A stretch of DNA of 64,000 nt from Epinephelus fuscoguttatus (taxonomy: Eukaryota; Chordata; Actinopteri; Perciformes; Serranidae). The stretch is from NCBI RefSeq assembly GCF_011397635.1, contig NC_064767.1:62001-126000 (forward strand), written 5' to 3'. The position numbers were made by a program, and so were the translations under genes. The first letter of the stretch is position 1, and every line of letters starts with the position of its first letter. Shown piece after piece: positions 43,134-54,085 of the stretch. The notes under the pieces are model-generated. The model was given only the letters and a program-made list of their open reading frames with translations. It made no database searches and was not told the origin of the DNA.

Positions 43134-44030
43134 TGTGAATTAATGCATGAATGAATGAATGTATGAATGGTGTGACCGGTTAAAGGCTCAGATCTTTTTT
43201 TTTTCTCTGCCTCACAAACAGGAAAGAAGTAGTTTTTTTGTGGTTGAAAACAAAAGAATGAACACATGAACCAAACAACTGGATACAAAAACAGTTCAGG
43301 CGTCGATCAATAATAAAAAGTACGAGTCGTCTGATCGATACTCGTCAGGTTAAAGGGTCTGTAGAGCTTTGGTTTGAGCTCTGCAGTGTTTCACACCATA
43401 GAAGAAGAAAAAGTGTCATCAGTGAGATAATTCACACTTCAAATGTCTCCAACACTTCCCGTTCCTGTCTCAGAGTCTGCTGTTACCATGGAAACTGTGG
43501 ACAGTGTCCAGCCTGTCCCAGCAGACCCAGTAACATCACAGCCTGCTGGTTTAACCCCTGACAGTCCAGTTCATGTCAGACGCTGGTCCTGAAGGGGGCG
43601 CTATAGGAAACAGCAGCATGTGAGGAACAGGAAGTAGATCAGATGATGTCCAAAGGGAAGCGTCCTGAAGGAGACGAGGCGTCGACGTGTTTCCAGAGAA
43701 CATCTGACAACCACTCGTCTGTTTCACAGATCAGTTCTTTAAAGGAACCTTGATGTTCCCGCAGAACTCAAAGTCAAAGTTAAACAAATAAATAATCATA
43801 ACATTAAATAAGTAATAATATCACATGAATAATAATTAAACAATTAATAATTACATAAACAATAATCAAAGAAGTAATAAGTCATAATTTAATAATTAAA
43901 GGGAAGTTCACTTTTATAGAAAAAGATAAAAACCACAAAGATTTGTATCTTAAAATGAACTGAATCTTTTTTCTGAGAAGAAAACAAAGACTGTCTGTGT
44001 GTGTACGTGTGTGTGTTATAACACACACAC
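43134..44030. other. Intergenic, unassigned
   Basis: No exon recognised. AT-rich tail from 43770. Confidence 0.5.
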
Positions 44031-44033
44031 GTA

Positions 44034-44207
44034 CACACAAATATATATATATACATATATATATGCATATGTACATATGCATATGTATATACGTATATAT
44101 ATACATATATATATATGTATATATATATGTATATATATATATATATATACATATATATATGTATATATATACATATATATACATATATATATATGTATAT
44201 ATCTGTG
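44034..44207. repeat. Palindromic AT/ATAC microsatellite
   Basis: Alternating ATATATGTATATATAC words flanked by inverted CACACACGTACA and TGTGTGTGTACA. Self-complementary, so it could extrude a cruciform. Confidence 0.9.
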
Positions 44208-44213
44208 TGTGTA

Positions 44214-45515
44214 CAGAGTCGTGCAGAAGTTTGGGCCGCGCTGGTCACAATGTCGTTTACTGAGTCTCACATGAGCTGATCTCCAGCACACATGAAGTTA
44301 AACATGTTAAACAGCTGAGCAGTGAGACCTCTGAGCTGTGAGACAGCTGAGCTGTGAGAACTCTGAGCAGTGAGACAGCTGAGCTGTGAGACCTCTGAGC
44401 TGTGAGACAGCTGAGCAGTGAGACAGCTGAGCTGTGAGACAGCTGAGCTGTGAGACCTCTGAGCTGTGAGACCTCTGAGCAGTGAGACAGCTGAGCAGTG
44501 AGACAGCTGAGCTGTGAGACCTCTGAGCAGTGAGACAGCTGAGCAGTGAGACAGCTGTCCCCATGGTCTCTTGTTGACAGTGACGGTGAGGACAGAGCAG
44601 GTGACTCCTGACAGCTTGTCCCAACACTCAGCAGCCATGGGCTCCTCTAAACAGCCGCAGCACTCTGAACACTCAGAGACCTGATGAAGACTAGAGGAAG
44701 ATAGCAAAGTGTTTTCAGGTCACTTGGTCATGTCACTAAGAAATGGACGTTAACAGGAAGTGTGGAGGTCAAGTGGTGGTGCACTGTTGTACTGAGCAGA
44801 CACACCTGGACAGGTATGACCTCATGGAAGAGTCATCAGAAGAAAACCTGTCCTGTGTCCTCACCACTACATTCACACTCACAGGTTTGTGAAGGGACAT
44901 CGAGACAAGACTGATGCTTTATGGAAACACGTCCTGTGGACACTTTCTGGACACAATGAGACAAAGGGACACCTGTCCACCTGTTACAGACGGGGTGGAC
45001 GGATGAGACAGAGGGACACCTGTCCACCTGCTACAGACGAGGTGGACAGATGAGACAGAGAGACACCTGTCCACCTGCTACAGACGGGATGGACGGATGA
45101 GAAATCCACAGTGGACGCCCTGAAGAGGAGCCAGCTGAAGGTTAGGCCACGCCCCTCACAGTCCCCCGACCTAAACATCATTTAACATGTGTGGATAGAG
45201 CTCAAAGAGCAGAGCATGAAGAAATCCTCCAAACAAGAACTGAGAGACTCTGAAGAAGAAGAAGAAGAAGAAGAAGAAGAAGAAGAAGAAGAAGGGGGCA
45301 CTACTGAGCACTGACCCTGCAGGGGGCCCAAACTTTGGCTTCAGGACTTTTTTTTTGTTATTTTGAAACTGTAAAAGATAAAATTGAAAGTTTAATCTTT
45401 ATTAAAATATTAAAGAAATGTTTCATCTTTAACTTCATGACTTTTCTAGATCAGTTCTTCTACTCACAGTAAACAAAAGTTTGACCAGGGGAGCCCAAAC
45501 TTCTACATGACTCTG
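44214..45515 (+). mobile_element. Tc1/mariner element, degenerate, 1.3 kb
   Basis: Inverted ends CAGAGTCGTGCAGAAGTTTG (left) and the complement of CAAACTTCTACATGACTCTG (right), each bordered by TA (44212-44213 and 45516-45517). Inside are transposase remains on the plus strand. An internal AGCTGTGAGACAGCTGAGCA array (44318-44560) and a threefold 55-bp repeat (45000-45100) have grown within it. (GAA)n at 45254-45294. Confidence 0.88.
44830..45250 (+). pseudogene. Tc1 transposase remnant
   Basis: KGHRDKTDALWKHVLWTLSG corresponds to the region around the second catalytic Asp of Tc1 transposases. RPSQSPDLNII, an in-frame stop, then HVWIELKE corresponds to the PSQSPDLNPIEHLWDELK box. The frame is broken and expanded by internal repeats. 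Confidence 0.82.
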
Positions 45516-45517
45516 TA

Positions 45518-46384
45518 GGTTTGTGTCCTCCTCATATCTCAAGAAGCGTTCATCAGATCTACTTCACACTCAGCAGGTGTATTTCTGGGGACCCAAACAG
45601 AACAGTCCCTACAGCATTGAACAACAGATGATCAAAGACGGACCGGAGATATTATATCATGGTAAACTCAAATATTTTAAGCGTCAGTGACGTAACTTTT
45701 GCAATTAAAGATTTTGTTCTTGGACTGAAGGAAGTGGAGAACTCTACAGAGTCAAACATGAGGTCACAGCGAGCCATCGGCGGATCACTGACTGCAGGTC
45801 ATGTTGGATATACTGATGTTACAGCCGAACTCTTCTTCACTTTCCCGGAGTCAACGGGACAGGGTCTTACAGGATCAGAGACACTCTGCTGCAGCAACTC
45901 AAAGTGTGAACATTCTCCATACTAACCTTTAAAACTAACAACGTTACTGCCGGTAAAATACCTCTGCTAACAAAACCCATCCTCAACTTTATAAAAACAG
46001 TGGTTCAAGAAAGTGACTAATTAAAACTTCCACTGACTGTATTTATTTTATTCTGACTGTAAGTAGCTGCGACTCATGTGAGTGATGTGACAATGTCACT
46101 GCAGGTGACAGGTGTGTTCCTCAGGACCTAAAGAAGAGGACAGTTAACTATGAAGTTGTTTGTATGAGCAGTTCTCGAGATTTCAGATCAGACACTGAAC
46201 TGGTTTAATTCATGCTGAATAATAAAAACCACCAAATTCACAGCACTGAAATATTTTACTTTGAAAATCGCCACCTTTGTTGCTGCCGTCCTCATCAGAT
46301 ACATGACGGACTGAACGCAAACATAAATCTGTGATAAGAACCAGATATTAGACCAATCACATCTGTTAAAAGATCTACTGATCA
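45518..46384. other. Unassigned sequence, possible kcng3 3' UTR
   Basis: No exon recognised; the 88-codon frame at 45659 has no family resemblance. Minus-strand AATAAA signals at 46047-46042 and 46052-46047 could end kcng3. Confidence 0.4.
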
Positions 46385-46866
46385 ATTCATCCATTCATTT
46401 TCATCCTCTTATCAGGGACCGGGTCTTGTCCTCCAGACATCCCTCTTCCCAGCTCCATCCTCCAGCTCCTCCTGGAGGACCCCGAGGTGACCCCAGTGTG
46501 TTCTGGGTCTGCCCCGGGGCCTCCTACCAGCTGGACCAGGAGGATCCTGATCAGATGTTGAACCACCTCAACATGAAGGAGTAGCGGCTCTACTCCGAGC
46601 TCCCTCCAGATGTCTGACTCCTCCCCCTATCTCTAAGGCTGAGCCCAGACACCCTACAGAGGAAACTCATTTCAGACGCTTGTATCTGTGACCTCATTCT
46701 TTCAGTCACTACCCAGAGCTCATGACCATAGGTGAGGGCTGGGACGCAGATGGAACCACATCATCTGCAAATAACAGAGACACAATTCTGAGGTCCCCAA
46801 ACCATACCCCTTCCTCCCCCGGGCTGCACCTCGAGATCCTCTCCATGAAAATCACAAACAGGATGG
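46385..46866 (-). mobile_element. Rex3 (RTE-type) LINE fragment
   Basis: Minus-strand frame FVIFMERISRCSPGEEGVWF then LRIVSLLFADDVVPSASQPS contains the reverse transcriptase FADD box. The nucleotide words AAAATCACAAACAGGAT and CATTCTTTCAGTCACTACCC match the Rex3 family as remembered. It is 5'-truncated at 46866 and ends in an ATGAATGGATGA-like tail. Confidence 0.83.
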
Positions 46867-47097
46867 AACAACATCCACTGAGTTTGATGACACAGCTCTC
46901 CGCGACTCACAGCTATCCGGATCTATAGCAGTGACCCTGGTCCCTTGTATTCCTGCAGGATGAACATTAATGTGACTCTTAAAAAGCTGATGGGACGTCG
47001 CTGCCACCGGCATTTAAATTCTCCACAAAGTGACAGTCAGCTGATCAAGGTCATGTTGTATCCATGTCAGCAGCAATGTTGCTCAGTTGCTCGTTGG

Positions 47098-47743
47098 TCA
47101 GTTGATGAACTCGGCAGACAGGCTGTGGGTGCAGCGGGCGGAGCGCACCTTGAGCTCGTGGTAGCACTGGATGAAGCTGTGGTAGATGAAGGTGATCGGC
47201 AGCGCCAGCAAAACGATGCCGCTCACCACGCAGAGGCCACCCAGCACACGGCCCGCCACCGTCACTGGGTACATGTCCCCGTATCCCACTGTCGTCATGG
47301 AGATGATCACCCACCAGCAGGCAGCGGGGATGCTGGCATAGTCCTGGTTTCCGGTCTCCAGGTCCAGGCCATGCTCCAGCAGCTGGGCCAGTGCGCTGAA
47401 GATCGCCATGGCGACACAGATGAAGATCAGCAGCATCATCATCTCTCGATAGCAGCGCCGCAGCGTGAGTCCAAGCGTCTGCAGGCCTAGGAAGTGACGA
47501 GCCAGTTTGATCACCCAGAAGATTCGCATGATGCGCAGGACGCGCAGTGTGACGCCGGCCCGCTGCAGCTGGGAGTTCTCCCCCGTCAGGATCGTCATGG
47601 TAACAGAGACATAGTACGGCGTGATAGCCAGCAGGTCGATGATGTTCAGAGGACAACGGACAAACTCACATTTGTCCCGAGACACAAGGAAACGGACGAT
47701 ACACTCCGCTGTGAACCAACCAATACACACCGCCTCAATGATC
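47098..47743 (-). CDS. kcng3: kcng3 exon 2 (S2 to C-terminus)
   Basis: Acceptor CACTGCAG|GATCATT; begins IIEAVCIGWFTAECIVRFLV. Stop TGA at 47100-47098. Confidence 0.96.
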
Positions 47744-49653
47744 CTGCAGTGAAAGACAGACAGAGGACCAATCAAAGACAGGGGACAGAGACAGAGGACT
47801 AATCAGAGACGGGACAGACAGAGGACCAATCAGAGACAGGGGACAGAGACAGAGGACCAATCAGAGACGTGGAACAGAGACAGAGGACCAATCAGAGAGA
47901 GGACAGACGGAGGACCAATCAGAGACAGGAGACAGACAGAGGACCAATTAGAGATGTGGAACAGAGATAGAGGACCAATCAGAGACAGGGGACAGATAGA
48001 GGACCAATCAGAGACAGGGGACAGACAGAGGACCAATCAGAGATAGGAAACAGACAGAGGACCAATCAGAGAGAAGACAGAGACAGAAGACCAGTCAGAG
48101 AGAGGAGACAGACAGAGGACCAATCAGAGAGAAGACAGAGACAGAAGACCAATCAGAGACAGGAGACAGACAGAGGACCAATCAGAGAGAAGACAGAGAC
48201 AGAAGACCAATCAGAGACAGGAGACAGACAGAGGACCAGTCAGAGAGAAGACAGAGACAGAGGACCAATCAGAGAGAAGACAGAGACAGAAGACCAATCA
48301 GAGAGAGGACAGATAGACAGAGGACCAATCAGAGACAGGAGACAGACAGAGGACCAATCAGAGAGAAGACAGAGACAGAGGACCAATCAGAGAGAAGACA
48401 GAGACAGAGGACCAATCAGAGACAGGAGACAGACAGAGGACCAATCAGTGAGAAGACAGAGACAGAGGACCAATCAGAGACGTGGAACAGAGACAGAGGA
48501 TCAATCAGAGAGAAGACAGAGACAGAGGACCAATCAGAGACAGGAGACAGACAGAGGACCAATCAGTGAGAAGACAGAGACAGAAGACCAATCAGAGAGA
48601 AGACAGAGACAGAAGACCAATCAGAGACAGGAGACAGACAGAGGACCAATCAGAGAGAAGACAGAGACAGAGGACCAATCAGAGAGAAGACAGACAGAGG
48701 ACCAATCAGAGAGAAGACAGAGACAGAGGACCAATCAGAGAGAAGACAGAGACAGAGGACCAATCAGAGAGAGGATAGACAGAGGACCAATCAGAGAGAG
48801 GATAGACAGAGGATCAATCAGAGAGAAGACAGAGACAGAGGACCAATCAGAGACGTGGAACAGAGACAGAGGATCAATCAGAGAGAAGATAGACAGACAG
48901 AGGACCAATCAGAGAGAGGGGACAGAGACAGAGGACCAATCAGAGAGAAGACAGACAGACAGACAGAGAGCCAATCAGAGAGAGGGGACAGACAGGGTGA
49001 CCAATCACACAGAGGACAGAATATAAACAGAGAACATACTGACTCTCAGTCTGCACCCTCAGGTGTCCCCAGTCCTACCTGTGCTGGTCCAGGGTCTCAG
49101 TGGTCTTCCAGTCCGGTAAGGTGCTGGCACACAGCATCACCATGGAAATGATGACAAACAGCATGGACACTGAGGCGAGGACCTGTGCCACCAGGGAGGA
49201 CGTGGGCTCCTCGAATGTCCTCCGTATCGTCTCCAGCCAGCGGCTCTGCGGCTCCTCAGGACATCGGAACTCCTCCTCAGGGAAGAAGTGGACGAAACAG
49301 TCGGACATGCGGTCGTCGAGGCGCCGCTGGCAGCAGGGCTGCAGGTCGGAGCTCTCCAGGCCCCAGTACAGCATCTCATTGTAGAAGGACAGCTCACACA
49401 TGTGCGGGACGAAGCGCAGCTTCCCATGCTGCACATACAGCATGATGAAGCTGAAGGCCTCCGAGTGGCGGTCGAAGAAGAACTCGTTTCTGTCGCGGTC
49501 GTAGTCATCACAGAGCTCCAGCAGTTCGCTCTCCGACACACAGCGATGCAGCCGGCTGAGCCTGCTCAGAGGGAGGCGCTTCATCAGCTCCGCAGAGAAG
49601 GAAAACCGCCGCCCGCCGACATTCAGGGTGCAAAGACTGTTGCCGAACTTCAT
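47098..49653 (-). CDS. kcng3: KCNG3 (Kv6.3/Kv10.1) silent potassium-channel subunit, complete
   Basis: Voltage-gated K+ channel modulatory subunit that does not conduct alone and joins Kv2 tetramers at the plasma membrane. Exons 49653-49079 and 47743-47098 (phase 2) give 406 residues (human 436). The T1 domain starts MKFGNSLCTLNVGGRRFSFS and contains CDDYDRDRNEFFFDRHSEAF and MCELSFYNEMLYWGLE. S1 follows RRTFEEPTSSLVAQVLAS. S4 is LRVLRIMRIFWVIKLARH, S5 leads to the pore SIPAACWWVIISMTTVGYGD and S6 is VVSGIVLLALPITFIYHSF. It ends HSLSAEFIN (human RSLSTEFLN). The missing residues lie mainly between T1 and S1. The intron is one long tandem array. Confidence 0.96.
47755..49015. repeat. 29-30-bp minisatellite filling the kcng3 intron
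   Basis: Units AGAGGACCAATCAGAGAGAA and GACAGAGAC, about 42 in all. About three dozen carry an intact GACCAATCAG box. The array begins within 12 bp of the exon 2 acceptor. Plus-strand frames (Asp-Gln-Ser-Glu-Arg) are repeat products. Confidence 0.97.
49079..49653 (-). CDS. kcng3: kcng3 exon 1 (T1 domain and S1)
   Basis: ATG at 49653-49651, donor CACAG|GTAGGAC. It ends in the S1-S2 loop (LPDWKTTETLDQH). Confidence 0.95.
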
Positions 49654-49879
49654 CCTTGTTTTCTTACAAACTCAGATGATGTCTGGACTCCGTCTTCTCT
49701 TAGAAACTCCGCCTGAATCTGGACTCCATCCTTTGTTATAAACTGAAGACCTCCAACTGCGTCCGGACTCTGTCTTCCGTCTGAAGCAGTTTCATCTCAC
49801 CAACTTCCTGTTTTCAATTGTGTACAGGAACTCTTTGCCTTTGGAGCCTGAAAGACATAAAAATGTTTCAGTGACCAAG

Positions 49880-49911
<32 letters not shown>

Positions 49912-50398
49912 CGGGAGGAGTCTCATTTCGGACCTACATAGACTTTAAATGATCTCTTATATGTTTTAATGTTCCTGAAGACGTCGTCCTGTGACATCAG
50001 AGACAGACGGACAGATCTAGGATCAGACGCCCGGAAAGATCCAGGATCAACTGTGACCACACACTGTGTGTTTAAATTCATCTGATGAAGCAGCAGCTCA
50101 TTGTTTCTAAAGTCTCGTCGGAGGATCCTGTTGGACTTCTGCTGTGTTTCCCTCTCTGTTGAATCTGAGACTGAAGCAGCAGCAGCTCCTCCTCCTCCTC
50201 CTCCTCCTCCTCCTCTTCCTAAGGTTGGAGAGGAGGAGGATCAGAGTCGATGATTCAGGCAGCAGTCGGTCAGAGCTGCAGAGCATCTGAACCTCCACAA
50301 ACCTGCCCAGTGTCTGACAGACTGAAGACAGCTGCTCGTTTTCACCGTCGTCCTCCTCCTCTTCCTCAGATCTGACCCCCACCCCCCAAAACAGAATT
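49654..50398 (-). promoter_or_regulatory. kcng3: Probable kcng3 5' UTR and promoter region
   Basis: Sequence upstream of the start codon, with (CAA)n at 49884-49911 and a (CTC)n run at about 50188-50217. No clear core promoter motif was identified; the assignment is by position only. Confidence 0.4.
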
Positions 50399-50399
50399 A

Positions 50400-51480
50400 A
50401 CCATGTTGCTGTGATGTTTCAGTGAGGATGAGGAGCAGATATGAATAATGGTTCAGATGTTACTGATGAAGAGGCAGCAGCAAGTTTCCGTGAGGAAATG
50501 TCTCCCTCTGCTGGATGACTCAGTGAACTGAAGATCATCTGAACAGGAAGTAGATACTCACAACGTCTAAAAGTCAGGAGGAAATTTAAATCACCTTCAC
50601 ACTATCAGCAGATAAAGGGCACTAACACACCTCATGTTAAAACACGAGGAGGGAAACGTGTTTTAACTCTTTATGATGCAGCCTGACACTTAATAATCAG
50701 AGGTGATGTGCGAGCAGAACTTCATACAGACAAGTTCTGGATAATAGAAATAGTTTATTATTGACGTGCATCAGACAGGCTCCGCCCCCTTCATGGATTC
50801 ATCATGTTTTATCTGCTCTGTGAGAATGTGGAATGATGATGAGCTGAGAAACACATCTGAAGTTGAAAAGTAGCTCAGAGAGTTCAGGAGTAGAAAACAA
50901 ACGTTCCTCACTGAACGGCTGAGACTCGTATTATCATCTGAGGGTGAAGAACACAACAGAGTGATGTCATCATGATGTCATGATGTTCAAATAAAGTACT
51001 GTCACATGATCCATACATGATGCCTGAGGACAGTCAGGTGGTAAGATCATTCTGCACAGTGAGAACTTTTACTGCTGGGACTTAAAGTTCATTGTGATGA
51101 TACTTCACTGATTTAAAACACACAATATTTATAGAGTTTGTCAAAGATCTGAGAACACTGACAAATTTCAGCTCAGCGTCAGAGTTTAAGCGTCATTTAT
51201 AACTGTGGAGTTTACATGTTATAGTGGTCCAGTAGAATTTACCTGAAACACATCTTGGAGTCACTCAGAGGAAACTGACACATTAGCTTCTAATCTGCAG
51301 TTAGGAACAACAGAAACATTTAACAAAGGGAATGTTACTAAATTCAGCTTCGTTATAACTCACAAGTATCAACGATAAAACAGCTGTCTCATACGAGGAA
51401 TATTTCCCCACAAGAACAACATGCTAACGTTATTAGCACAAGCCTATGGTATTATACATTGTATAAATTAGCCCAGCAGC
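50400..51480. other. Intergenic, unassigned
   Basis: AT-rich unique sequence; nothing codable was seen. Confidence 0.5.
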
Positions 51481-51489
51481 GAGCAGAGT

Positions 51490-52222
51490 TTTGTGGAGAA
51501 CAGCTGTAGAAAAGCTGGAGAACATGTGGAGAACATTTGGAGAACAGCTGGAGAACATGTGTAAAAACAGCTGAAGAATAGCTGGAGAACAGCTGGATAA
51601 CATATTGAGAACAGCTAGAGAACAGCTGGTGAATAGCTGGAAAACGTGTGGAACAGCTAGAGAAAATATGGCAAACAGCTGGAGAAGAGCTGGAGAACAT
51701 GTGGAGAACAGGTGGAAAAAAGCTGCAGAAAAGCTAGAGAACATGGAGAACAGCTGGGGAACATGTAGAGGACATGTGGGGAACATGTAGAGGACATGTG
51801 TAATACGGCTAGAGAACATGTGGAGAACATGTGGAGAGTAGCTGTAGAACAGCTGGAGAACATGTGGAAAACAGCTAGGGGACATGTGGAGAACGTGGAG
51901 AGTAGCTGTAGAACAGCTGGAGAACATGTGGAAAACAGCTAGGGGACATGTGGAGAACAGCTGGACAGCATGTGGAGAACAACTGGAGAACATGTGGAGA
52001 ACATGTGGGGAACAGCTGGAGAACATGTGTTGAACATGTGGAGAACAGCTAAAGAACAGTTGCAGAACAGTTGGAAAACGTGGAGAAAAGTTGGAGAACG
52101 TGTAGAAAAGCTGGAGAATAGCTGGAGAACATGTGTGGAACAGCTGGAGAACATGTGGAGGACATTTGTAGAACAGCTAGAGAACAGCTGGAGAACATGT
52201 GGGGGAATGTGTGGAGGACATG
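51490..52222. repeat. Minisatellite of GGAGAACATGTGGAGAACAGCT units
   Basis: Words of 11 bp (GAGAACATGTG, GAGAACAGCTG) alternate for 730 bp. Minus-strand frames (Met-Phe-Ser-Ser-Cys-Ser-Pro-His-Val-Leu) are repeat products. Confidence 0.95.
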
Positions 52223-52420
52223 TCAAATCAAATCAAATCAAATGGCTTTATTGTCATTGCACAGCTGTACAACAAAAGTCAAGTGCAACTACCTTGGGGT
52301 AAAAAAAAGACAACACAACAACTTGACATAACAACAGCAAGAGTTAAATAAATAAATAAGCAGTAACAAATAAAAGCTGTAAAAACAAAATCAATGTATT
52401 GCACACACGCCCATCCACAT
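52223..52420 (-). mobile_element. Retroelement 3' end fragment
   Basis: AAATCAAATCAAATCAAATG followed by GCTTTATTGTCATTGCACAG and CTGTACAACAAAAGTCAAGT is a common fish LINE/SINE 3' end with a short tandem tail, here on the minus strand. Confidence 0.65.
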
Positions 52421-53700
52421 GCCCCCCACAAGATTATGAATTGAAATTGAAAACAAATGTTTAATAAAGAAGACGATGATTCAGCAGTTTTACTCAACAA
52501 CACTTTAATTTCAAACAGAATCTTTTCTCTTCAACAGGAAACAGAAGCTCCGTCAGACAAAGTTTTATATTAACAGAAAACTGTCAGATGTGTCATCTTC
52601 CTACAAACAGCCTTCGACCTCACACTTACCCTGTTTTTTTCCTTTAACACACATTTAATATATATTTCATCATAAACACTGACAATCTGAGCAACAAACA
52701 AAAACAACAACACAATAAAAACACATTCGAAAACTCTTCATCATCTCGTCCGTCAGCACCTGAAGGTCAAAACATTATGTTTGAGGTTCATCTGAGGTTT
52801 GAAATGTCTGGTCTGATGGAGGAGGAGCAGGAGCAAGAGGAGGAGGAGGAGGAGGAGGAGGAGCAGGAGCAGGAGCAGGAAGAGCAGGAGGAGGAGGAGG
52901 AGGAGGAGGAGTTTATGAGCTGAAGATCACATGCTGTATAACTCTGATCAGTTTGGGTCGATGTGACGTTCAGGTAATTAAACAAAAACTGAAACGTGAA
53001 GTTTTTCAGCTGAAGAAAAGTTTGTTTTTTTTCATCAGTTTGACAGTTCCATAAATATTAAATCTGATTTATTGTCGTCGTGTTTCATCAGTCTGAATTC
53101 AGATCATTCTTTTATTTGATTTTATAATTACTATTTATATTCTGCTGATTAACCCTTTAAACTCTGCAGCTGAAACGGTCCACTAATGCCTGCGTCTGTG
53201 TTTTTGCTTCCTGTGATGTCACTTCCTGGAGAATCTTCACACGCTTCTTATCAATAAATCTGAACGACCTGAGCTCAAAGATTATTTAAGACAATGAACC
53301 AGAATAACTGATCAAAGTTTTGAAACTGTGTCTTTAAAATTAAAAAAAAAAAAATACACAAAAAAAAACTAAAAAAAAAAACTATGTAAAATATTTTTAA
53401 TAAACATAAACAAAAAATTCATGAATACAAACAAAATATTTCTTATTAAACTGCAGACATTTTAGTTTTTAAGATTCAAACATATTAATAGAGCAGAGCA
53501 ACAGGACGCTGTGACGGATTCATCTTCGTTCCTCTGACGCCACTGTGTGGTTTCACGTGGTTTAACATCGTACATGAGAAACGCAGTGACATCATTACGG
53601 TGACAACAGGAACTCTGCTGCACAAAGAATAAACATTCTATGGTTCTTATTTTAGATCCATATAAATACAGGAAACACCACGTCTGCACGTTACGGTAAC
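52421..53700. other. Intergenic with a (GGA)n tract
   Basis: Contains the AGGAGGAGCAGGAGCAGGAG run at 52818-52912 and poly-A tracts at 53341-53395. No exon recognised. Confidence 0.5.
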
Positions 53701-53704
53701 ATTA

Positions 53705-54085
53705 GGTGACGATGTGATGAAGATGACAATGTGATGAAGATGTGATGAAGATGAGGATGTGATGAAGATGTGATGTAGATGACAATGTGATGACAATGTG
53801 ATGAAGATGACGATGTGATGAAGATGTGATGTAGATGACAATGTGATGACGATGTGATGAAGATGACGATGTGATGAAGATGTGATGAAGATGACAATGT
53901 GATGAAGATGTGATGAAGATGACGATGTGATGAAGATGTGATGTAGATGACAATGTGATGAAGAAGATGATGTGATGTAGATGACAATGTGATGAAGATG
54001 ACAATGTGATGAAGATGTGATGAAGAAGATGATGTGATGAAGATGTGATGTAGATGACAATGTGATGAAGATGACAATGTGATGA
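53705..54085. repeat. Minisatellite of GATGTGATGAAGATGACAAT units
   Basis: Units of 9-21 bp. The minus-strand His-Ile-Val-Ile/Ser-Ser frames are repeat products. Confidence 0.95.

Noticed and set aside
45659..45925. 88-codon plus-strand frame
   Set aside because: No recognisable domain, no splice sites or promoter signal, and base composition like the surrounding non-coding sequence.
48448..49026. Arg/Gln/Glu/Asp-rich repeat frame of 192 codons
   Set aside because: Lies inside the kcng3 intron array; the opposite strand carries the intron between two firm exons.
49100..49716. Several plus- and minus-strand frames opposite kcng3 exon 1
   Set aside because: Shadows of the T1-domain exon, which matches KCNG3 in one frame throughout.
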